NCBI RefSeq assembly: GCF_024753245.1
Contig: NZ_JANUGX010000032.1
Location: 1-64,000 of the forward strand
Origin: Massilia norwichensis
Lineage (GTDB): Bacteria > Pseudomonadota > Gammaproteobacteria > Burkholderiales > Burkholderiaceae_D
DNA length: 64,000 bases
Reading direction: 5' to 3'
Position 1 is the stretch's first letter. Each line of letters opens with the position of its first letter. The notes beneath the pieces were generated by a model. The model saw only the letters and a program-made list of their open reading frames with translations, had not been told where the DNA came from and made no database searches. This document shows, one piece after another, positions 9,730 to 18,490 of this stretch. Position numbers and translations under genes: made by a program.

Positions 9730-10809
9730 ATGAAAAAACGTTTAGCCGGTTCCGCCATCCTTGCCCTGTGCACCAACGCTGCCCTGGCGCAGACCGCGGT
9801 CAACATCTATGGCATTGCCGACGCCGGCTTCGTGCATGAGAGCGGCGGTGTCGCCAGCGTCAACAAACTGACCAGTGGCGTCGGTTCGGCGTCGCGCATC
9901 GGGTTTCGCGGCACCGAAGACCTGGGCTCCGGCATGTCGGCCTTGTTCACGCTTGAGACTGGCTATCGGATTGACACGGGTGAGGTCGACGCAGCCGGAA
10001 CCATTTTCAACCGACAGGCATTTGTTGGTTTGAAAAGTCGGGCAGGCACGCTGACCCTGGGCCGCCAGTACACGCCTTGGCACAACGCACTCGCGCAGGT
10101 CGCGGACCCGTTCGGCACCGGTTTCGCCGGCGGCGCAAAGAACCTGTTCCCGGACTTCGGCACTAACGTCCGTGCGAGTAATACCGTGATCTATGCCGCC
10201 CCGGCGATGGCGGGCTTCAGTGCCGACGTCGCTTACAGCGCTGGTGAGCAGCCAGGAAGCAATTCAGCTGGCCGTCAGTTCGGCGCCTCGCTGGGCTATG
10301 CGGCGGGGCCTTTGAACCTGCGTCTCGCCTACAACAACAAGAACTCGGACGTGGCTGCGGCAACAGGGGTTACCGCAGTCAGTCGAAGCATCGGTACCAA
10401 TATCCTGCTGGCGGCAAATTACGATTTCAAAGTCTTGAAAGCGTACTTCGCGTACGGCATCGACAAGGGCTTCAACAGCGCGCCGCTCGGCAATAGCGGC
10501 ACACCGTTCGGCGGGGTGAAGCCGACAGCATCGACCGATGGCAATGAGATCCTCGTGGGTTTGTCGGCGCAGCTCGGAACCGGAACCGTGCTTGCATCCG
10601 TCATGCGCAAAGATGACAAGACCAGCTTCAACCAGGATGCCCACTCGTGGGGCCTGGGTTACCTCTATCCGCTGTCGAAACGTACGAACCTGTACGCCGT
10701 CTATGGCGCGATCAGCAACAAGAATGGTGCCGGCTATACGGTTGCGAACAACACGGAAGCAGGTACTGGGAATCGCGCTTCCAACCTGGGTGTCAGGCAC
10801 ACGTTCTGA
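9730..10809 (+). CDS. Gram-negative trimeric porin (359 aa)
   Basis: An outer-membrane general porin of the betaproteobacterial OmpC/Omp32 type. It has a signal peptide (MKKRLAGSAILALCTNAALAQ, cleaved about residue 20), a first strand VNIYGIADAGF, an internal GFRGTEDLGSGMSALFTLE, a PEFG-loop-like region and a terminal LGVRHTF with the C-terminal phenylalanine needed for outer-membrane assembly. The start is preceded by GGAGGAGAC. Situated between enolase and an MFS permease of the tartrate operon, it probably helps uptake of tartrate or other dicarboxylates across the outer membrane; the substrate is inferred from position. Confidence 0.9.
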   Translation: MKKRLAGSAILALCTNAALAQTAVNIYGIADAGFVHESGGVASVNKLTSGVGSASRIGFRGTEDLGSGMSALFTLETGYRIDTGEVDAAGTIFNRQAFVGLKSRAGTLTLGRQYTPWHNALAQVADPFGTGFAGGAKNLFPDFGTNVRASNTVIYAAPAMAGFSADVAYSAGEQPGSNSAGRQFGASLGYAAGPLNLRLAYNNKNSDVAAATGVTAVSRSIGTNILLAANYDFKVLKAYFAYGIDKGFNSAPLGNSGTPFGGVKPTASTDGNEILVGLSAQLGTGTVLASVMRKDDKTSFNQDAHSWGLGYLYPLSKRTNLYAVYGAISNKNGAGYTVANNTEAGTGNRASNLGVRHTF

Positions 10810-10883
10810 TCACATGAGATGGGTCGCCCAATCCGAACATGCGGATTGGCTTGCTATGCAAATCATCAATAACGGAGACAAAA

Positions 10884-12185
10884 ATGGAACTGGATATCGA
10901 AAAGCGGACAATCCGCAGGATTACCTGGCGCATCGTGCCGTTCATCATGCTGTTGTACTTCATTGCGTATATCGACAGGGTGAATATCGGCTTCGCCGCG
11001 CTGTCCATGAAAACCGAGTTAGGATTTACAGCATCGATACTAGGTTTCGGCGCTGGCATCTTCTTTTGGGGTTATTTTCTGTTCGAAGTGCCTTCGAATA
11101 TCATCTTGCACAAGGTTGGCGCACGTATCTGGATCACGCGTGTGATGGTCACTTGGGGAATCATTTCCGCTGGCATGGCGTTCGTCACGGGACCAACCAG
11201 CTTCTATGTCATGCGCTTCCTGTTGGGCGCTGCGGAGGCAGGTTTCTTCCCCGGCATTATCCTTTATCTTAGCTATTGGTTTCCATCCAGCAGGCGCGCC
11301 GGCGTCACGGCATTTTTCATGGCAGCGGCGCCGATCTCCACGGCGCTCGGTTCGCCCGTCTCGGCAGGTTTGCTGCAACTGGACGGTGTCATGGGCCTGG
11401 CAGGCTGGCAGTGGATGTTCATTCTTGAGGCCATTCCAGCAGTGATTTTGGGCGTCGTCGTCTTTTTCTATATGACAGACCGCCCGGAACAGGCGAAATG
11501 GCTGAAAGAGGATGAGAAAACCTGGTTGGTCAGTGCCATGAAAGCCGACGCAGCCAAGAAAACGGCTGGTGCAAGCCACAGCGTCTTGAAGGGAATGTTT
11601 AATCCACAAGTGCTTGCACTTTCTCTAATTTATTTCGGCACGTCTGCGGGACTTTACACACTTGGTATCTGGGCGCCCCAAATCATCAAGCAACTCGGGG
11701 TCTCTTCGATGGCGGTTGGTTTCTTGAACGCCATTCCCCCAGCCATTTCAGTCGTTGCCATGGTCTTGTGGTCGCGACATTCGGACCGAACTGGCGAGCG
11801 TACTTGGCACGTCATTCTGGCATGTTTGACAGCCGCGGCGGGACTGGCAATCGCAGCCGGTGCCCAAGGCATGGTCGGACTGATTGTCGCGCTGACGATT
11901 GTCAACGTGGGCATTAGTTGCGCCAAGCCGCCGCTTTGGAGCATGCCGACGACGTTCCTGAGCGGGGCGGCAGCAGCAACCGGCATTGCCACGATCAATT
12001 CGCTGGGCAACCTCGGCGGCTTTGTCGGCCCGGCCATGATCGGCTGGATCAAGGATAAGACAGGCAGCTTTGAAGGGGGGCTCTACTTTGTGGCGGGCTT
12101 GCTGGTGATATCGGCAGTGACGACACTGCTGCTGGCCCGCTCGCAGAGAGGGAAGGCTGAAGCGCAGACGCTGGCAGCACGATGA
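10884..12185 (+). CDS. MFS permease, anion:cation symporter type, probable tartrate transporter (433 aa)
   Basis: A 12-segment major facilitator of the ACS family (TtuB/ExuT/phthalate-permease type), which imports organic anions with protons. The family's N-terminus is clear: IVPFIMLLYFIAYIDRVNIGFAAL, then FFWGYFLFEVPSNIILHKVGARIWI and RFLLGAAEAGFFPGIILYL. The ATG at 10,884 has GGAGACAAAA upstream; an earlier in-frame ATG lacks a good ribosome site. It is the last gene before a strong intrinsic terminator. With the porin it supplies uptake for the tartrate-degrading enzymes upstream; the substrate is inferred from the operon. Confidence 0.88.
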   Translation: MELDIEKRTIRRITWRIVPFIMLLYFIAYIDRVNIGFAALSMKTELGFTASILGFGAGIFFWGYFLFEVPSNIILHKVGARIWITRVMVTWGIISAGMAFVTGPTSFYVMRFLLGAAEAGFFPGIILYLSYWFPSSRRAGVTAFFMAAAPISTALGSPVSAGLLQLDGVMGLAGWQWMFILEAIPAVILGVVVFFYMTDRPEQAKWLKEDEKTWLVSAMKADAAKKTAGASHSVLKGMFNPQVLALSLIYFGTSAGLYTLGIWAPQIIKQLGVSSMAVGFLNAIPPAISVVAMVLWSRHSDRTGERTWHVILACLTAAAGLAIAAGAQGMVGLIVALTIVNVGISCAKPPLWSMPTTFLSGAAAATGIATINSLGNLGGFVGPAMIGWIKDKTGSFEGGLYFVAGLLVISAVTTLLLARSQRGKAEAQTLAAR

Positions 12186-12243
12186 CTTTGTCAAACGGCT
12201 GCGGGGACCTTGATTCGTAGTACCCGAGCAACTGTAAGCTTAC

Positions 12244-12272
12244 AAAACGGCGCGAGATGCGCCGTTTTTTTT
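12244..12272 (+). terminator. Intrinsic terminator of the tartrate operon
   Basis: A perfect stem AAAACGGCGC / GCGCCGTTTT with a 5-base loop, followed by a run of eight T. It lies 59 bp after the MFS permease stop. Confidence 0.9.
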
Positions 12273-12470
12273 GTCCAATCCGCCACGCCAGATATAGCTC
12301 CCTTTAGACATACGGCCTCGTGATACCGGCCTATACCCTGCGTTATAGCAAGCTTCTTAAGAAATCCATTTTGTTTATCGCGGGGATTCAAAATCAAAAT
12401 TGGATTTATATCTTGCGCGGGCGTAAGCTTCATTCATTGCCGAACGCTAATGAATTTAAAGGAGCTTTAC

Positions 12471-12626
12471 ATGAAAATTGCCGCTACCACTACTGCTACC
12501 ACGTCTGCGCGTGCCAGCTCGGAAAGTGCTATCCGCCGCGTTTTCCGTGCCTTCTGTGCAGAACTGCGCCGCGGTATCGAACTGACTGGGCAGAAGTACC
12601 TGAACGGCATGGTGCCGCCGCTGTAA
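12471..12626 (+). CDS. Small basic protein (51 aa), unknown function
   Basis: An ATG with a strong, well-spaced ribosome site (AAAGGAGCTTTAC) opens a 51-codon frame. The protein starts MKIAATTTATTSARA, has a basic helical middle IRRVFRAFCAELRRGIELT and ends NGMVPPL. The first part is Ala/Thr-rich, the second could form an amphipathic helix. It is not recognised. The quality of the ribosome site and the position just after the operon terminator support a real small gene with its own promoter. A regulatory or membrane-associated role is possible but not shown. Confidence 0.5.
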   Translation: MKIAATTTATTSARASSESAIRRVFRAFCAELRRGIELTGQKYLNGMVPPL

Positions 12627-13149
12627 TTTTCCGCCGGCGCTCAGCCAGTTGCCTTCCTCTTGCCTGGCACTCTTGGATGCAGCGTCTTCGAACAAAGATC
12701 GGCGTCTACCCGCCGCTAACACGGCAACGCTACTGCAGATGTATCGCGTCATATATGGGGATAGGCAGATATGGCTGGGTTGTCAATCCTAAGACAGTGC
12801 GTGAACGCTCCATGTAGCACGCCGAGTACCATTCTGTCTCTCGCGCACCGTATTTCCTTTCAAGTGCCCTGTGGGCTAATCAGTTCGCAAGCCTAGGCGG
12901 AGACGCGACGGCTTCAACAAGAAGGCGTTCCGCGCGGAATGCATGCGAGTTTCATCAATTTCTTCAACCGCCAACTCGGCACCCATCACAGGTCATTTAA
13001 TGCCCCTCAGCGTTGGGCTAGCCAAGATCCTTAAACGTCTGCTTTGGGTCGGTAGCTGCCTGTCGTGACAGTCCGTGAATTTTTCAGCCGGGCACCCTGC
13101 TAAGCTTGGCGGACCGGCCGAGATCGGCCACGAGTGTCCCTGCCAGTGG
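12627..13149. other. Gene-free cargo end with decayed sequence
   Basis: No convincing gene. Around 12,770-12,815 the plus strand can be read GWVVNPKTVRERSM, vaguely like the middle of an IS3-type OrfB, possibly a relic. From 13,040 to 13,137 lies the second copy of the block found before the 93-aa gene, ending just before the recombination-like repeats; the gene expected behind it is missing. Confidence 0.5.
13040..13137 (+). repeat. Second copy of the ~100-bp leader block, without a following gene
   Basis: It carries the same ordered motifs as 2748-2848 (GGGTCGG, TCGTGACAGTCCGTGAATTTT-like text, CCTGCTA, GGCCGAGATCGGCCA). It is followed after 12 bases by the inverted repeats at 13,150-13,188 and then istB, so the associated gene was lost or cut at the junction. 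Confidence 0.5.
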
Positions 13150-13188
13150 CGTTACGCAGTATCGATGTTCGATCGTTCCTGCGTAACG
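13150..13188. repeat. Inverted repeat with the right copy of the 10-bp core (candidate att site)
   Basis: CGTTACGCAG (13,150-13,159) and CTGCGTAACG (13,179-13,188) are perfect inverted copies separated by 19 bp. The second copy equals the repeat at 289-298. The layout resembles a tyrosine-recombinase site and marks the cargo/IS21 junction nine bases downstream of the istB stop. Confidence 0.5.
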
Positions 13189-13197
13189 GACGATGCG

Positions 13198-13959
13198 CTA
13201 CTTCTGACTTTCCTTTCCCGTTGCAGGACGGCGTCCGGCCTGGCGGATCGATTCGCCAGTCAGCGTGAAACGGTGGTGATGCTGCATGATGCGGTCGAGA
13301 ATCGCGTCGGCAATGGTGGCATCGCCGATCCAGGCATGCCAGTGCTCGATGGGAAGCTGGGCTGTAATGATGGTGGCCTTGCTGCCGGCGCGGTCGTCGA
13401 TGATCTCCAGCAGGTCCGAGCGTGTGGCGCTGTCGATGGCGCCCATGCCCCAATCGTCGAGCAGTAGCACGTCCGTCTTGGCCAGCTGCAGCAGCCACTT
13501 GCCGAAGGCGCCGCTGCCGTGCCGGATGCGCAGTTCTTCCTGTAGGCGTGGCACGCGCTGGTAGAGCACCGTGTGGCCGCGTCGGCAAGCGTGCTGGGCC
13601 AGCGCGCAGGCCAGCCAGGATTTGCCGGCGCCAGTAGGACCGGTGATCAGCACACTGTGGCCTGCCGTTACCCAATCCCCCAGGGCCAGGCTCATCACGG
13701 CACGCCGGTCCAGACCGCGAGTGGGGCGGTGGTCGACGTCCTCGATCGCCGCCTGCCCAAACTTGAGGCGGGCCTGTTTGAGCAAACGTTGCAGCTTTCG
13801 GTCGCTGCGCCAGTGGACTTCGCGGTCTACCAGCAAGGCCAGCCTTTCCTCGAAACTCATGGCGCCCATGCCGGCCATGCCTAGTTGCTCCTCCAGCGCG
13901 GCCGCCAGGCCATCGAGCTTGAGGCTGCGCAGTTGCGTCAGGGTCGTGTGCATCATCAT
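13198..13959 (-). CDS. istB: IS21-family helper ATPase IstB (253 aa)
   Basis: The AAA+ ATPase that assists the IstA transposase in target capture. It starts at ATGATGATG with AAGGAGCACGGC upstream, ten bases after istA. Walker A GPTGAGKSW and Walker B VLLLDDWG are present, as are the IstB-specific RGLDRR and the sensor region IIDDRAGSKATIITAQLP. The sequence is full length and uninterrupted, so the helper is probably functional. It ends at 13,198, just beside the inverted repeat at the cargo junction. Confidence 0.93.
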   Translation of the reverse strand: MMMHTTLTQLRSLKLDGLAAALEEQLGMAGMGAMSFEERLALLVDREVHWRSDRKLQRLLKQARLKFGQAAIEDVDHRPTRGLDRRAVMSLALGDWVTAGHSVLITGPTGAGKSWLACALAQHACRRGHTVLYQRVPRLQEELRIRHGSGAFGKWLLQLAKTDVLLLDDWGMGAIDSATRSDLLEIIDDRAGSKATIITAQLPIEHWHAWIGDATIADAILDRIMQHHHRFTLTGESIRQAGRRPATGKESQK

Positions 13960-13969
13960 GCCGTGCTCC

Positions 13970-15493
13970 TTATTGGTAGTAGCGGGGGCCGCGCACATGC
14001 GCGTGGTCAGGGCTGATCCATTCTTCGCTGTTGGGGCGCGCCATCCTGTCCCTGTTGTTGACGAGGATGTCGTTGACGTGGCGGTACTGGCAGGCACCGA
14101 TCTGCAACGCCAGCGCGCAGGCTGCCTCCAGGCGGGGCTTGCCGTAGCGCTTGGCCAGCTGGAGCAGGCCGAGGCAGGCGCGGTAGCCGTGCTCCGGGTG
14201 CTTGTTTTCCTCCAGCAGCCGGGTCACGCACACCGCGACAGCGGGGCCGATCGCGCCGCCCCAGTCGATCAGGCGTTGCGGCGTCCATTCCATGTGGGCG
14301 CGGTGCGCCGCCGGCATGTGTTCGGCAACGGTACTGAAGCCGCCGACGCGGCTGTTGCGGGCATGGCAGGCGATACGCTGTCCCCGATGCAGCAGCTCCA
14401 CCGCGCTTTGTGTAATGCGCGCTTCCAGCGCTTGGCCCACCAGCGCGTGCGGCACGCTGTAGCGGTGCTTTTCCACCTCGACGTGGTAATCGATGTGTAC
14501 CTTGACGGTCTTAAAAGTGGCAATCTCGTAGCGTTGCGCTGGCAGTGCCTGGAGCGCCGGCGCGTCCAGCGCCGCGAAGGCGCTGGCCCGGCTGCCCGGC
14601 AGCTTCTGGAAGGGGCGCTCGTTTAGCTGCTTGAGCAGCGGGACGATGGCCAGATTTACTTCATGGATGTCGGCGAAACGCTGGTGGCGCAGCCGCGCCA
14701 TGATCCAGCGCTCGACCACCTGCACCGCCGATTCGACCTTCGGCTTGTCTTGTGGGTGATAAGCACGCGCCGGCAGAAACGAGGTGCCGTAATAGCGCGC
14801 GAAATCGAGCACGGTGTCGTTGGCGCGCGGCGCGTACCGGTTGGCGTCGGCGATCAGCGCCCTTGGATTGTCGGGCACGATCAGACATGGGCTGCCGCCA
14901 TAGAACTCCAGTGCCAGGGCGGTGGCATCGAGCCAGTCGGCCATGGTTTCGCGCGGGGTGGCACAGGCATAGGTGTAGCTCGACGCCCCCAGCGCCGCCA
15001 CGAAGAAGTGGGCATGGCCGCCGTCCGCAAGCGGCAAGGTCGGACCGGCAAAGTCGATGAAGAGCTTTTCGCCGGCGCGGTGCTGGTGCCGCATCGAGCG
15101 CTTGAGTGTCTTTGCGAAGCTGCGGTAGTGCTCGCAGAACTGCGTGTAGCGCCAGGTCCGCTGGCCGACGTATTCGGCTTGGTATTCCTCCCACAACAGC
15201 ATCAGCGTGACGCCCTTGCGGCGTAGCTCCTGGTGGATGCGCCCATAGTCGGGCATGGCGAAGTCGGGCTGGCGTTCTGGACGGCCCAGCAGGCGCCGCT
15301 CCAGTGCTGCCTCGTCCATTTCGCGTATGGCCGGCCAGTCCAGGCCCGCCGTCGCAGCCAGACCGGCGTATTTGGCAACGACGCCCTTTGACATCGCCAG
15401 CGACTGGGCGATCCGCTCGTGCGACAGTTTGACGTCCAGTTTCAGACGCAGTATTTCCTTGATCTTGCGCATAGTAATCCTTGGTGTGGGCAT
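13970..15493 (-). CDS. istA: IS21-family transposase IstA (507 aa)
   Basis: The DDE transposase of the IS21 family. An N-terminal helix-turn-helix (about 8-60, IKEILRLKLDVKLSHERIAQ) is followed by the rve core with the acidic residues in LFIDFAGPT, VPDNPRA and KPKVESAVQ, and a C-terminal extension with the typical HRYSVPHALVG. It is full length. An internal ATG seven codons in (15,472) has a better-placed AAGGA and could be the true start. It lies directly inside the right terminal repeats and, together with istB, should be able to mobilise the whole 146-15,733 unit. Confidence 0.93.
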   Translation of the reverse strand: MPTPRITMRKIKEILRLKLDVKLSHERIAQSLAMSKGVVAKYAGLAATAGLDWPAIREMDEAALERRLLGRPERQPDFAMPDYGRIHQELRRKGVTLMLLWEEYQAEYVGQRTWRYTQFCEHYRSFAKTLKRSMRHQHRAGEKLFIDFAGPTLPLADGGHAHFFVAALGASSYTYACATPRETMADWLDATALALEFYGGSPCLIVPDNPRALIADANRYAPRANDTVLDFARYYGTSFLPARAYHPQDKPKVESAVQVVERWIMARLRHQRFADIHEVNLAIVPLLKQLNERPFQKLPGSRASAFAALDAPALQALPAQRYEIATFKTVKVHIDYHVEVEKHRYSVPHALVGQALEARITQSAVELLHRGQRIACHARNSRVGGFSTVAEHMPAAHRAHMEWTPQRLIDWGGAIGPAVAVCVTRLLEENKHPEHGYRACLGLLQLAKRYGKPRLEAACALALQIGACQYRHVNDILVNNRDRMARPNSEEWISPDHAHVRGPRYYQ

Positions 15494-15559
15494 GGGCTTT
15501 TCGAGACGAAAACTGAAAAGCGTACCCGTGTGAAAAGGTCTATGCGCAACACCGACGCG

Positions 15560-15733
15560 GCGCGGTCACGATCACCGAAACGGGCGGTCACGATGCCATC
15601 ACGGCAATGTGACCGCCCATTTCGGTGGGGGGGTGAAATCGGTCACGTTCGGCCGAAATGGCTGGTCAGGATCGGCCGAAATCACCGGTCACGATCGGCC
15701 GGAATAGGCGGTCACGATGGGCCGAAATACCCA
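15560..15733. repeat. IS21 right terminus with tandem GGTCACGAT.GGCCGAAAT repeats
   Basis: About six degenerate direct copies of GGTCACGAT-(N)-GGCCGAAAT occupy this stretch, ending GGCCGAAATACCCA. The terminal bases mirror the left end at 146. Multiple terminal repeats are characteristic of IS21 ends. Confidence 0.85.
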
Positions 15734-15738
15734 TCAGC
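15734..15738. repeat. Target-site duplication, right copy (TCAGC)
   Basis: Matches 141-145 and directly abuts the CA terminus of the IS21-type unit. Confidence 0.85.
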
Positions 15739-15804
15739 ATCTTGCACATGCGCTGAACCGAAAACATCGCTTGATGCTGATGAATGAAGGCGTACCTTAC
15801 CCTG
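15739..15804 (-). pseudogene. IS3-family transposase OrfB, 5' fragment
   Basis: The minus strand reads RVRYAFIHQHQAMFSVQRM-CKML and then runs into the IS21 terminus. It overlaps the orfA end in another frame, as usual for the programmed frameshift of IS3 elements. Its continuation is at 1-144. Confidence 0.85.
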
Positions 15805-16075
15805 ACGTCTTGGCAAAGTACGCCGCGGCCTTTCGCAAAATGTCGCGCTCCTCGGTAACGCGCTTGAGTTCGGCTTTCAGGCGTTTTACTTCGTCGGCCT
15901 GTGCGTCCTGTACTTTGCGCTCATCCTCGGGGACGCTGTAGTGCTTCGTCCAGGCATAGATGCTATGAATGCTCACCCCAAGACGCTCGGCCACCTCGGC
16001 CGCCGGGTGTCCACGATCAGTCACTTGCTTGACCGCCGCGATCTTGAATTCTTCCGTGTACCGCTTTCCACTCAT
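15797..16075 (-). CDS. IS3-family transposase OrfA (92 aa)
   Basis: The small DNA-binding subunit of an IS3-type transposase. It has the helix-turn-helix HPAAEVAERLGVSIHSIYAW and a C-terminal leucine-zipper-like coiled coil (ADEVKRLKAELKRVTEER). The frame is intact, but the partner orfB is split by the IS21-type unit, so the element cannot make a full OrfAB transposase. OrfA alone could still bind the IS ends. Confidence 0.9.
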   Translation of the reverse strand: MSGKRYTEEFKIAAVKQVTDRGHPAAEVAERLGVSIHSIYAWTKHYSVPEDERKVQDAQADEVKRLKAELKRVTEERDILRKAAAYFAKTSG

Positions 16076-16118
16076 GTTGGCTCCTTTTGCCTAGAATTAT
16101 GACTCAGGAGTATCTAGC

Positions 16119-16135
16119 GTAGTGGTGGCGATTCA
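16119..16135. repeat. Right inverted end of the interrupted IS3 element
   Basis: Read on the minus strand the end starts TGAATCGCCACCACTAC, matching the TGA-start, C-rich ends of IS3-family elements. It lies about 45 bp upstream of orfA. The other end is outside the window. Confidence 0.6.
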
Positions 16136-16287
16136 CCCCACCTGACCGCGCTCTCAGGATTTATGGCAACGCTGTACATCTGGCTGGTCGCAAGTCGTCC
16201 TAGCAATCGGCTCACCTGTCGAAGTTGGCAGGCACGCCGTGCCCGGCAGCGAGCCGCCACACGCTTTGCGATACCCGAGGCCAGGAA

Positions 16288-17517
16288 TCATATCGCCGGC
16301 TGCACGACCGCGAGCGCGTTAGGCTCCGCCGCTTCCAGCGCCCGCACCAGGTCGAGCGTTTGCTGTCCGGTGTAGGCCATTGTCGTGTTCACGCTGCTAT
16401 GGCCGAGCAGGGCGGCCACGCTTCGGATGTCCTGGCCCTTGAGCAGGGTTGCCGTTGCAAACGTATGGCGCAGCCAGTGGGACGACGCATCACGCAGCCG
16501 AGACGCGCCTTCGAAGTCACCGTGGTCGTCAAGATACGACGCGGCCTCTTCGAGCCGTTTGGTGACGATTTTATGCAGGCCCTGCCTGGAACTGACGCTG
16601 CCCCACGCCCCGAACAGGCGCTTGTCCGCCGCGCGCCTGATCGTACCTGCGGAGAGTTCCATCTTGCGGGTGCGGGGCGACAGCAACAACGGGGTCGCCT
16701 CGCCATGTGCCGGATAGGCCGGCAATCCAAAACCCATCCTGTACATGATGAGCGCGTCCATCAGCACCTTCGTCACCGGCACCGTTCGGGCCTTGCCGCC
16801 TTTGGCATTGTCGGCGACGACGTCCAGTACCCAATACGTCTTTCTGGCCTTGGGATCGGCAAACTGTTTAAAGGCGCCCATTCTGGCGCCGACCAGTTCG
16901 GATGCGCGCAAACCCGATTCCCGCAGGCAGACGAGGATGAAGCGGTCCCGGAGGTAGCCACGCCGGTCCTTCAAACCTTCGCGATCCTGCGCATCCATCA
17001 CCTGCAGCACGGTATCGTACAGGTCCAGGTTGATTGCACGGGACACGTTCAGCTCACGCGAGGCCGGGGCCTTGGTCAACGCCATCGGGTTGAGTTTGAT
17101 ATACCCGGTCGCGTGGAGTGCTCCGAACATGGCTCGCGTAAAGCGCATGATGTCACTCTGGCTGCTGGGGGAGGGTGGAACACGAAAAGGCGTGTAGTCG
17201 GCGCTTCCCGCGTCTCCCATGGACAGGGCAAATTCCGGCAGATCGGCCAGGAATTCGCGGAACGCCTCGACGTCCTGCATGCTCCACGCGGAAGGTGTGC
17301 GCCCGATGACGCACTCGCAGAACCAGCGCAATTTAGCCAGGTGAAACCGGTACGTGTCGACCGTCGCGGTCGAACGGTTGCGGCTGTTGCTCTTGACCGT
17401 CTTGAGCCAGACCTCGATGGCTTGCCAGTCATCGGCCACGTTCCCCAAAGTGTGGGACTGCCGATCCACGACATCGAGTACACCTTCTATAGGCGTTGCC
17501 ACAACCAAATCGTTCAT
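16288..17517 (-). CDS. Tyrosine recombinase/integrase (409 aa)
   Basis: A full-length tyrosine site-specific recombinase. It has an N-terminal SAM-like core-binding domain (about 25-140) and a catalytic domain with box I ESGLRASELVGA, the central lysine near AKGGKARTVPV, box II HWLRHTFATATL, the histidine in LLGHSSVNTTMAYTG and the nucleophilic tyrosine. Its start overlaps the preceding gene by ATGA, so it is co-translated with the KfrA-like protein. It may be the mobility gene of a separate small element lying between the IS3 and the arsenic genes; no tRNA or other target is visible next to it. Confidence 0.9.
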   Translation of the reverse strand: MNDLVVATPIEGVLDVVDRQSHTLGNVADDWQAIEVWLKTVKSNSRNRSTATVDTYRFHLAKLRWFCECVIGRTPSAWSMQDVEAFREFLADLPEFALSMGDAGSADYTPFRVPPSPSSQSDIMRFTRAMFGALHATGYIKLNPMALTKAPASRELNVSRAINLDLYDTVLQVMDAQDREGLKDRRGYLRDRFILVCLRESGLRASELVGARMGAFKQFADPKARKTYWVLDVVADNAKGGKARTVPVTKVLMDALIMYRMGFGLPAYPAHGEATPLLLSPRTRKMELSAGTIRRAADKRLFGAWGSVSSRQGLHKIVTKRLEEAASYLDDHGDFEGASRLRDASSHWLRHTFATATLLKGQDIRSVAALLGHSSVNTTMAYTGQQTLDLVRALEAAEPNALAVVQPAI

Positions 17518-18422
17518 TTGCGCTCCATGCGTAGTTCAGCCGGAATGGCGCCGCCTCGCTGGTAGGCCATCTGACGGAACAGTTCGGTCATTTTCTCGTT
17601 CGTCTTTAATAAACCTTCGGCATGGATGCGACGATCGCGTTCGGCCCGGGTCTCTCCGCGCACATCATCGATGGAACGCATAGCGAATTTCCGGATCTCG
17701 TCCAATTCCACAGCGAGCCTGTTCAGGGCGAGCGTGTGGGCCTCGGCCTGCGCCTGCGCGCTACGCTCAACGGCGGCCAGCTGTGCCTGGCAACGCGCGG
17801 CGGTTTCTTGCGCGAAATGCAAGTCGGCCGCCAGGCGCGCAGCCTGGGCGCGCGAGTCGGACAGGGCGCGCTCGGATGCCGCGAGCCGGGCGCTTAGGTC
17901 GGCAATATGCGCTTGCGCCATCTGCTGTTCGCTGGACCAGCGGTCCGCGGCGAGGCCTGTGTGGCGGCTCAGAGCGTCCTCAACGGCTTTTCGAACCAGG
18001 ATCGCCATGTTGCCGGCACCCGTCGACCGCTGCTCGAAGAGAGGCTCCGGACCACCTGACGGTGGAAATGGCGGCGCGGCCGGGGTCGAGGCGCTTGCCA
18101 GTTCCTGCTCGACGAATTCCTTCTCGATAGACAACGTCGTGGTCGACGGCCGGCGCTCCGGCGCGTAGGCATTCAGCAGGCGCCGATAGATCGCCGGGCT
18201 GAATGTGCGGCCCGTGGCCTGGTGGACTGCGCGGATGAAGTCGCGGACGAAGGGACGATTCGACTGCGTGTCGACTGGGTGACGTTCGGCGATCGGGCGC
18301 AGTGCAGTGAGCAGCTTGGCGGCCTGGTCGTCGGTGAGCGTGAAAGGTTGTCGGCTCAAGGCGGTGTTCTTGTGATGGTTGCGCCATGCCGCGGCGCTTC
18401 GCGGCACGCAGGGATCCGTCAC
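17514..18422 (-). CDS. KfrA-like DNA-binding coiled-coil protein (302 aa)
   Basis: An N-terminal DNA-binding region (about 25-115; FTLTDDQAAKLLTALRPIAERH and AIYRRLLNAY) precedes a long alanine/glutamine-rich coiled coil (about 145-270). This matches KfrA-type plasmid/island proteins, which bind their own promoter and may act as nucleoid-like or partition accessory factors. The start is a GTG. Two perfect inverted repeats lie just upstream (18,447-18,478 and 18,491-18,516) and are candidate autoregulatory operators. It overlaps the integrase gene by 4 bp, suggesting it regulates or assists recombination; that role is inference. Confidence 0.65.
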   Translation of the reverse strand: MTDPCVPRSAAAWRNHHKNTALSRQPFTLTDDQAAKLLTALRPIAERHPVDTQSNRPFVRDFIRAVHQATGRTFSPAIYRRLLNAYAPERRPSTTTLSIEKEFVEQELASASTPAAPPFPPSGGPEPLFEQRSTGAGNMAILVRKAVEDALSRHTGLAADRWSSEQQMAQAHIADLSARLAASERALSDSRAQAARLAADLHFAQETAARCQAQLAAVERSAQAQAEAHTLALNRLAVELDEIRKFAMRSIDDVRGETRAERDRRIHAEGLLKTNEKMTELFRQMAYQRGGAIPAELRMERK

Positions 18423-18446
18423 GCGTCACGAAAAAACGTAAAAGTG

Positions 18447-18478
18447 ATCGGTACAAATACGAGTATAACAGTACCGAT
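18447..18478. promoter_or_regulatory. Inverted repeat upstream of the KfrA-like gene
   Basis: ATCGGTAC (18,447-18,454) and GTACCGAT (18,471-18,478) are perfect 8-bp inverted arms around an A/T-rich 16-bp centre. Position 25 bp before the GTG start suits an operator overlapping the promoter. Confidence 0.45.
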
Positions 18479-18490
18479 GGGATAGCTCTA

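Noticed and set aside
12770..12815. Possible IS3 OrfB relic (GWVVNPKTVRERSM)
   Set aside because: Too short and isolated to call a pseudogene; mentioned only as a hint in the gene-free stretch.
13571..14626. 351-codon plus-strand frame across istA/istB
   Set aside because: Runs through two well-defined IS21 genes on the other strand and has no coherent protein character.
16225..17565. 446-codon open frame opposite the 409-aa integrase
   Set aside because: The opposite strand encodes a tyrosine recombinase with every catalytic residue; this frame has no recognisable domain.
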